A stretch of 10,531 nucleotides of DNA from DAIDHZ01 sp035480255 (GTDB lineage Bacteria > Chlamydiota > Chlamydiia > Chlamydiales > SM23-39): positions 1 through 10,531 of the forward strand of contig CAZVXF010000035.1 of assembly GCA_964630875.1 (NCBI GenBank). The letters are read 5' to 3'. The notes under the pieces were generated by a model that was given only the letters and a program-made list of their open reading frames with translations, did not search any database and was not told the DNA's origin. Made by a program: the position numbers and the translations under genes. Below, one piece after another: positions 6,430 through 10,531 of the stretch (the stretch's first letter is position 1; each line of letters starts with the position of its first letter).

Positions 6430-8257
6430 TGAATGGTTCCTCTTTGATAATCAATTTTTCTCCTTCTTGCAAAACTTGCATTGAACGTCCATCCTCAACT
6501 ACGAATCGATGGGACCCCAAAAAAGTTACATTTTTAGCAATAAATTGTGAACGTCCTTTTAATTGTATTTCTAGGCTCTCTTGGTGAAAAAAATGTCCTT
6601 TCCAGAATGGTTTAGATTGTGTCCAATCAATGCCTTGGTTTTGAATATTGATATTTTCTAACACGCAACATCCTTGTAATAACGGACATGCTTCAATTTG
6701 AAGACTTCCGTCAAGTCGGAAGTTTTGAAGCATAACATCAACGATTCTGAGATTGAGCTCACTCCCACTGCCAAGAGCGCCGTTTTTTAATTTTTTTTGG
6801 ATTGTAGAATAAAAAGGTCCTAGAGCTGGATGATAAAGGAAAACAAATTCTGGACCCAAGGAAAGATATTCTTCTAACGTTCTACTTTGAGGTAGAGAAA
6901 TTCTGCATTGTTCTAGAAGCTCGCGCGCTCCGTACAGAAGATCATACAAACAGGCCTCTGGAGTTTCTACTGCGCTTCCCCCATTAACAAAGGCTTTTTT
7001 CGTTGTTGAGATCGTTTTATGTCTATGATTATAAGTGATAAAAGTATTTTCGAGCTCAAAAGTTTCTTTTTTGTCCTCTTTAAAAACATCAGCTAGATTT
7101 TGCATCGTAGATTCAAGACGACCAGAAGACCCTTTTTTTAAATTCAATATCAGGCCTGGATAGGGGCATTTAGAAACTGCATCACAAATTGAAGCAATAT
7201 CACCAAATAAAAGGTTTGTATTGGAAGAAAAGCGCGAATAAGATTCCCCTTCTTTTAGAGGTAAATCTTCGATTCCGAACTGATCAAAGTCGCAATATTC
7301 AACATTGGTCAGAACAATCGATTTTTCTTTCTCGACAACAACATTCACTCCTTCTGCAGCTTTTAAAAGCCGAGGACAAGATGCGAACCCAAATTTCTTG
7401 TTTTTTTTATAACCAATTCCTAAAAAAGCGAGTAAACCATAATCAAGACCTGCAATTGGGTTATTGATTTGACGGACTAATATTTTCGATTTATTCAGCG
7501 ATTGAAACCAAGAGAAAATCCCGGATTGTATGGCTAACTTCCAAATAGCGCCATGACCACCGGGCTTGAGTACGAGTTTGAGATCATCGGTCAGCAACCA
7601 TTCCCCTTTTTCATTCACAACAGGAACAAGTGGTTGAGTAAACGTACGAATGGATTCTCTCGGTCTTCCAAAAAAGTGTTGTTTTTCAAGCATCTCTTCA
7701 ATGTGAAAATGATTCTTTTTTTCTAAAGATGTCATCATCGCAATCGGGGTGACAATTTTTCGCCCATACTTTTGGAAATAGATTAATTCGCGGGCATAGA
7801 TGTCATCGATGATTCTCTCTAACAGAGATTTTCCTGCAAATATGAGCTTTGCAGCAGGTAATTCATTTCCTGTTTTCTCATCGGTTAAGTGGAGTCGATC
7901 TGCAGAACCACCAAGCGGAATCATTTCTGCCATGAAAGGAAGCGCCTCAATTCCCCATTGAACAGCTTGTAGTGTCTGTTTGTCTGATTGCCGAATGTCA
8001 ATGAATGAAGGAGAATGATACGAAGCATTCAAAAGAGCCTCTTTTTTCTCCATGAGAGAAAGAATTTTACGGTGATACCCGACAATCCCACCCATTTCCT
8101 GATAGAATTGATTCACAGGAGCAAGTGTTGTGAGGATTTCATGCAGTCTTTCTCTAGAAAAAGCGGGGTGATTTACAATCCTTTGTAATTGTCCGATTTC
8201 CTGGAGCTGTTGCAATATATTTTCGTATTCAAGTTCGCAAAGAGGAGCCGTGGTCAT
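6422..8257 (-). CDS. UGP3-like UDP-sugar pyrophosphorylase
   Basis: A 611-aa protein of the eukaryote-type UDP-glucose/UDP-GlcNAc pyrophosphorylase fold, which joins UTP and a sugar 1-phosphate to give UDP-sugar and pyrophosphate. After a helical N-terminal region (1-110) comes the nucleotide loop PLGGSADRLHL (114-124) with LPAAK (133-137). MTSLEKKNHFH lies near 175-185, KPGGHGAIWK (231-240) corresponds to the PGGNGD-type loop, and NNPIAGLD is near 265-272. NTNLLFGD (346-353) precedes a C-terminal part (about 480-611) that looks like a beta-helix. From memory these blocks match plant plastidic UGP3, which supplies UDP-glucose for sulfolipid, better than bacterial GalU, which is unrelated in fold details and about half as long. 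The sugar substrate is not determined. It heads an operon with the CBU_0592-like gene. No convincing ribosome-binding site precedes the ATG; the candidate promoter (TTGTAT-17-TAATAA) would give an almost leaderless transcript. Confidence 0.78.
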   Translation of the reverse strand: MTTAPLCELEYENILQQLQEIGQLQRIVNHPAFSRERLHEILTTLAPVNQFYQEMGGIVGYHRKILSLMEKKEALLNASYHSPSFIDIRQSDKQTLQAVQWGIEALPFMAEMIPLGGSADRLHLTDEKTGNELPAAKLIFAGKSLLERIIDDIYARELIYFQKYGRKIVTPIAMMTSLEKKNHFHIEEMLEKQHFFGRPRESIRTFTQPLVPVVNEKGEWLLTDDLKLVLKPGGHGAIWKLAIQSGIFSWFQSLNKSKILVRQINNPIAGLDYGLLAFLGIGYKKNKKFGFASCPRLLKAAEGVNVVVEKEKSIVLTNVEYCDFDQFGIEDLPLKEGESYSRFSSNTNLLFGDIASICDAVSKCPYPGLILNLKKGSSGRLESTMQNLADVFKEDKKETFELENTFITYNHRHKTISTTKKAFVNGGSAVETPEACLYDLLYGARELLEQCRISLPQSRTLEEYLSLGPEFVFLYHPALGPFYSTIQKKLKNGALGSGSELNLRIVDVMLQNFRLDGSLQIEACPLLQGCCVLENINIQNQGIDWTQSKPFWKGHFFHQESLEIQLKGRSQFIAKNVTFLGSHRFVVEDGRSMQVLQEGEKLIIKEEPFNV

Positions 8258-8300
8258 GAATTCTATTATTAAGTTTTGTCAGGAAAATATACAAAACCTT

Positions 8301-8329
8301 TTTACATCACAGTGCTATTGTGATAGAAT
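8301..8329 (+). promoter_or_regulatory. SWIB promoter P1 with inverted repeat in its spacer
   Basis: TTTACA (8301-8306) and TAGAAT (8324-8329) are separated by 17 nt, a good sigma70-type promoter. The inverted repeat ATCACA-N7-TGTGAT (8306-8324) fills the spacer, starting at the last base of the -35 and ending on the first base of the -10, exactly where a dimeric repressor would bind. Transcription from about 8336 would leave a leader of about 155 nt before the SWIB ATG. Confidence 0.55.
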
Positions 8330-8402
8330 ATCTTGTTTTCCTCAGCGAAGGATATTTTCCCATAGAAGACAAAAAAAAATGGATCCAAAGCGAAGAATTT
8401 TT

Positions 8403-8430
8403 TTGACTATTAAATCTATGGCCGTATAAA
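8403..8430 (+). promoter_or_regulatory. SWIB promoter P2
   Basis: TTGACT (8403-8408) and TATAAA (8425-8430) are 16 nt apart, a near-consensus sigma70-type pair. Transcription from about 8437 would give a leader of about 55 nt ending in AAAGGAG (8474-8480), 11 nt before the ATG, with a closer purine run GAAGAG (8485-8490). P2 is the better match of the two promoters. Confidence 0.55.
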
Positions 8431-8491
8431 AGATTCTTTTCGAGGAAAATTTATTAATTTTTGAAATTCTTTCAAAGGAGAAAAGAAGAGT

Positions 8492-8752
8492 ATGGCAACA
8501 AAACCAAAAGTGTCTAAGTTCATGCAGCCCATGAAACCTAGCAAAGAACTTGCAGCTGTAGTTGGTGAAGGACCAATGCCACGCACAGAAGTAACAAAAA
8601 AATTGTGGGCATATATCAAGAAATTCAACCTTCAAGATGCAAAGAACAGAAGAAATATCAATCCTGATGAAAAACTCCAAAAAATCTTTGGTGGCAAGAA
8701 AGCAGTAAACATGTTTGAAATGACTAAATTGGTCAACAACCACCTTTCCTAG
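8492..8752 (+). CDS. SWIB/MDM2-domain protein
   Basis: An 86-aa basic protein that is almost entirely one SWIB domain (about residues 16-85). The diagnostic elements are PSKELAAVVGEGPMPRTEVTK, then LWAYIKKFNLQD, KNRRNINPDEKLQKIFG and a final hydrophobic helix FEMTKLVNNHL. SWIB domains are otherwise typical of eukaryotic chromatin remodelling proteins; chlamydiae carry a stand-alone copy and one fused to topoisomerase I. A role in DNA compaction during the developmental cycle is often supposed but is not shown by this sequence. The first 15 residues are Lys-rich and may bind DNA. It has its own strong promoters and a purine-rich ribosome-binding region. A bulged hairpin follows the stop codon. 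Its nearest neighbour is truA in the same direction after a 206-bp spacer. Confidence 0.93.
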   Translation: MATKPKVSKFMQPMKPSKELAAVVGEGPMPRTEVTKKLWAYIKKFNLQDAKNRRNINPDEKLQKIFGGKKAVNMFEMTKLVNNHLS

Positions 8753-8839
8753 GATTTTAACCACCGAGATCACAGAAGAGAATCTCGTGGTTGATATACC
8801 GAGAGTCATTCAAAGATTGGAGAATGACAAAAAGGCTGC

Positions 8840-8908
8840 CCAAATTTTCTGTTTGGAGCGCGTGACCCTTGCACATGTGCAAGGAGCGTGTGAAAACAGA
8901 AAATTTGG
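8840..8908. repeat. Nested palindromes upstream of truA
   Basis: A perfect 15-bp outer inverted repeat pairs CCAAATTTTCTGTTT (8840-8854) with AAACAGAAAATTTGG (8894-8908). At its centre is a separate perfect 18-bp palindrome CCTTGCACATGTGCAAGG (8867-8884). Between them is a direct repeat matching at 9 of 10 bases, GAGCGCGTGA (8856-8865) and GAGCGTGTGA (8884-8893). In RNA it could form a long hairpin; in DNA, a cruciform or a site for dimeric proteins. It ends in TTTGGCGC (8904-8911), as does the repeat at 1672-1679. Confidence 0.75.
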
Positions 8909-8930
8909 CGCAGAATCGACCCGTCAGTAT

Positions 8931-8957
8931 CGATTTTTGAATCGCGAGCGGTATCAT
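8931..8957 (+). repeat. Possible diverged copy of the CGATTTTTGA repeat end
   Basis: CGATTTTTGA (8931-8940) is followed after 11 nt ending in GG by TATCAT (8952-8957). The two clearer copies have the same 11-nt spacing to GG-TATAAT and GG-TATATA. The intervening bases differ, so homology is suggestive only. Confidence 0.3.
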
Positions 8958-8958
8958 T

Positions 8959-9705
8959 GTGAATCGGTATAAGATCGTTATCTCTTACGACGGAACTCAC
9001 TATGCTGGTTGGCAAGTACAAAAAACTGGCCTTGCCATTCAGCCCGTCATTCAAAAGGCAATCGAAACCTTCATTCGTCATCCAATACAACTCAGCGCAT
9101 CTGGCCGCACCGACACTGGAGTACATGCTTTAGGTCAAGTTGCTCATTTTGACTGCAATGAATTGTTAGACAGCCACCGATTTCTTTATTCTCTCAATGC
9201 CCTACTGCCAGCAGATATCCGGATTCTCCAGATAGAGAAAACCAAGCCCGATTTTCACGCTCGATATAGCGCAATTTCAAAAATCTATCACTATCATTTG
9301 CATTTAGACGAAATGGTAGATCCATTTACAAGACTTTATAGTTATCATGTATTTTTCCCATGCGATCTCAATCTTCTTTTCTCAGCAACAAGGGAGTTTC
9401 TAGGCGAACATGATTTTACTTCTTTCGCTAGCAAAGCTCATCAAGGAGCCGCCAGCTACGACCCAATTCGTACGCTTCATCGACTAGATATTGTACCGGA
9501 AACAAAAGGCATCCGGCTTGAATTTGAAGCGGATGGTTTTCTCTATCGAATGGTCCGCAACATCACAGGAACATTACTCGATGTCGCACGGGGGAAAATA
9601 AATCCATCTGAAATCAGAGAAATTCTTCTATCAAAAGATCGAAAAAAAGCAGGACAGATCGCCCCGCCTCATGGTCTATTCCTTATGGAAGTGAAATATC
9701 AGTAA
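8959..9705 (+). CDS. truA: tRNA pseudouridine(38-40) synthase TruA
   Basis: A 248-aa TruA that isomerises uridine to pseudouridine at tRNA positions 38-40 in the anticodon stem-loop. The family motifs are in order: YDGTHYAGWQ (10-19), the catalytic loop GRTDTGVHALGQVAHF with aspartate D52 (49-64), FHARYSAISKIYHY (99-112) and RMVRNITGTL (197-206). The length is typical. The start is GTG at 8959, chosen because the protein then begins MNRYKIVISYDG right at the family N-terminus; no in-frame ATG lies nearby upstream, and the ribosome-binding sequence (GAGCGG, 8946-8951) is weak. The GTG and weak site suggest low translation. The 3' end overlaps the convergent HAD phosphatase gene by 23 bp. The neighbourhood of truA with a HAD phosphatase matches what I recall from Chlamydia. 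Confidence 0.95.
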   Translation: MNRYKIVISYDGTHYAGWQVQKTGLAIQPVIQKAIETFIRHPIQLSASGRTDTGVHALGQVAHFDCNELLDSHRFLYSLNALLPADIRILQIEKTKPDFHARYSAISKIYHYHLHLDEMVDPFTRLYSYHVFFPCDLNLLFSATREFLGEHDFTSFASKAHQGAASYDPIRTLHRLDIVPETKGIRLEFEADGFLYRMVRNITGTLLDVARGKINPSEIREILLSKDRKKAGQIAPPHGLFLMEVKYQ

Positions 9706-10342
9706 AAGACTGAAAGTGAATTGCCCCTTTTGCTTCTTTTAATAACGGATGTTGAGTTGAGCAAATTAAAATCGGAAGCGCAGGAGTTTGTTGTAAAGCG
9801 GCAAGACCCCTTAAACTATCTTCAAATCCAATGATGCGATCCCCTTTTTTGCCAAAAAGCTCAATGGCTCTTAAATAGCACTCCGGATTTGGTTTGGGTT
9901 GATCATAGTCCTCACGTGTGATCCAGTGCGGAATTTTTTTGAGTAGTGGCTGCTGGGATCGGATCATTTGAATTTGTTCTAAAAGAGAATTTGTCACCAC
10001 ACAACGTTCAATCTTTGCTTTTTCAAGCTCTTGTAAAAGTTCACTTACGCCCGGCATTAATTCCACTTTTCCTGATTTTAGAAGCTCAAGATAAATAGCT
10101 TTTTTTTCCGCATATAGAATTTTCCAATCTGGCTCAAGAGTTGGAAATTCCGCATATATTTGCTCTCTTAACGCCTCTGCATTCATATGTGCAAGTGAAC
10201 AAAATTGCGAAAAGCTCCAATTGATATGGCAACCACGTAGCGCCAGCATATTTATATACGCTTGATAATGTAGATGCTCGGTATTGACTAAAAGACCATC
10301 AAAATCAAAAAGAAAAAGTTGAAACTTATGAATCCAATCCAT
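9683..10342 (-). CDS. HAD-superfamily phosphatase, beta-phosphoglucomutase/CbbY-like
   Basis: A 219-aa soluble HAD-superfamily hydrolase. Motif I is FDFDGLLVNTE (12-22), with nucleophile D13 and acid/base D15. Motif II is VVTNS (115-119), motif III is K150 in QPKPNPECY (148-156), and motif IV is GFEDSLRG (172-179) with E174 and D175. An alpha-helical cap between motifs I and II (about 20-90) identifies subfamily I with a C1 cap, as in phosphoglycolate phosphatases, CbbY and beta-phosphoglucomutases. Small phosphorylated sugars are likely substrates, but the exact one cannot be read from sequence; N20 stands where many relatives have Asp. All four catalytic motifs are intact. The gene is convergent with truA, overlapping by 23 bp. 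No strong ribosome-binding site precedes the ATG. A TATATA from the adjacent repeat (10375-10380) could serve as its -10 box. Confidence 0.85.
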   Translation of the reverse strand: MDWIHKFQLFLFDFDGLLVNTEHLHYQAYINMLALRGCHINWSFSQFCSLAHMNAEALREQIYAEFPTLEPDWKILYAEKKAIYLELLKSGKVELMPGVSELLQELEKAKIERCVVTNSLLEQIQMIRSQQPLLKKIPHWITREDYDQPKPNPECYLRAIELFGKKGDRIIGFEDSLRGLAALQQTPALPILICSTQHPLLKEAKGAIHFQSFTDISLP

Positions 10343-10374
10343 TGACTCAAGTTTACAGCAAAAATAGGTTCTTG

Positions 10375-10531
10375 TATATACCTAAACAACCTCAAAAATC
10401 GGTTTTTTAAACGCGCCAAAGCGCCTAATTTTAGCGATCGCAAGTGCCTTTATATTTCTAATATTAAGGCACTTGCGATCGCTGAAATTCGGCAGCTTTC
10501 GCGCAGCTTAAAACCCGATTTTTGAGATTGT
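10375..10531. mobile_element. MITE-like inverted-repeat element, right end at the window edge
   Basis: The left terminal repeat (10386-10410, beginning ACAACCTCAAAAATCGG) is mirrored by the right one (10508-10531, ending CCGATTTTTGAGATTGT), with 16 of 17 outer bases matching. Between them lies a perfect 18-bp inverted repeat, AGCGATCGCAAGTGCCTT (10433-10450) with 10466-10483. It continues inward with one mismatch and five more pairs to a 3-nt loop, and outward imperfectly through AATTT/AAATT, GCC/GGC and AAAGC/GCTTT, so the whole element is almost one long palindrome. There is no open reading frame, as expected for a non-autonomous MITE or a REP-like element. It may extend beyond the window, so target-site duplications cannot be judged. 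It occupies the 189-bp gap after the HAD gene. Confidence 0.65.

Larger units (their letters stand above)
8258..8491. promoter_or_regulatory. Divergent control region between the UGP3-like gene and the SWIB gene
   Basis: This 234-bp gap holds candidate promoters for both directions. On the minus strand TTGTAT (8289-8294) and TAATAA (8266-8271), 17 nt apart, face the UGP3-like gene. On the plus strand are P1 and P2 of the SWIB gene, listed separately. A short open frame at 8379-8429 (ATG to TAA, 16 codons) lies in the long P1 leader, preceded only by GAAGA; it could be a leader peptide but overlaps P2, so I do not call it a gene. Confidence 0.5.
8753..8958 (+). other. Hairpin-rich spacer between the SWIB gene and truA
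   Basis: Three inverted repeats follow one another. The first is a bulged 11-bp stem, 8759-8770 with 8782-8792, loop 11 nt. The second is a 7-bp stem GTCATTC/GAATGAC, 8805-8811 with 8822-8828, loop 10 nt. The third is a nested structure at 8840-8908, listed separately. None is followed by a T run, so they are not ordinary intrinsic terminators, though the first could end or protect the SWIB transcript. A CGATTTTTGA motif follows at 8931-8940. No reading frame here resembles a gene. Confidence 0.6.

Noticed and set aside
8306..8324. CRP-like binding site
   Set aside because: The half-sites are in the order ATCACA-N7-TGTGAT, the reverse of the CRP arrangement TGTGA-N6-TCACA, so only a generic inverted repeat is claimed.
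8379..8429. 16-codon leader peptide gene before the SWIB gene
   Set aside because: It has a poor ribosome-binding site, no run of regulatory codons, and overlaps the stronger promoter P2; kept only as a remark.
8342..8809. A 155-codon minus-strand frame covering the SWIB gene and its leader
   Set aside because: It is the antisense shadow of a clear SWIB coding sequence; its Cys/Phe-rich composition is typical of reversed AT-rich coding DNA.
10433..10483. GCGATCGC octamers resembling the cyanobacterial HIP1 repeat
   Set aside because: The two copies are simply the two arms of one palindrome, and no enrichment is seen in the rest of the window.

Overview
The window looks like part of the chromosome of an environmental (amoeba-associated) member of the Chlamydiae. 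Three things point there: a stand-alone SWIB-domain protein, a compact parE/parC-type topoisomerase pair in the order of the second chlamydial gyrB/gyrA set, and a truA gene beside a HAD phosphatase, an arrangement I recall from Chlamydia. The DNA is AT-rich. This taxonomic reading comes from gene content and memory of these genomes; no search was possible.

Layout from left to right. At 72-1603 (minus) is a two-gene, translationally coupled operon: a winged-helix regulator followed by an AbiEii-like nucleotidyltransferase, best read as a type IV-like toxin-antitoxin pair. Its promoter lies in an array of four operator half-sites. At 1774-5443 (minus) are parE and parC, overlapping by 8 nt. 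At 5529-6131 (plus) is an unrecognised protein with a 48-nt tandem repeat in its coding sequence. At 6184-8257 (minus) a UGP3-like nucleotide-sugar pyrophosphorylase overlaps a small three-helix CBU_0592-type membrane protein. From a 234-bp divergent control region, the SWIB protein gene (8492-8752, plus) is read to the right. After a 206-bp hairpin-rich spacer comes truA (8959-9705, plus), which overlaps tail to tail with a HAD-family phosphatase (9683-10342, minus). The right edge (10375-10531) holds a MITE-like inverted-repeat element with a long perfect inner palindrome. A related end motif recurs beside the toxin-antitoxin operon and, more weakly, before truA.

Most genes are housekeeping: DNA topology, nucleoid or chromatin protein, tRNA pseudouridylation, sugar-nucleotide supply. 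The accessory parts are the toxin-antitoxin operon and the repeat elements. No rRNA, tRNA, CRISPR array or transposase gene was seen. No gene-free stretch exceeds 300 bp; the four largest gaps (170-234 bp) are described as features.
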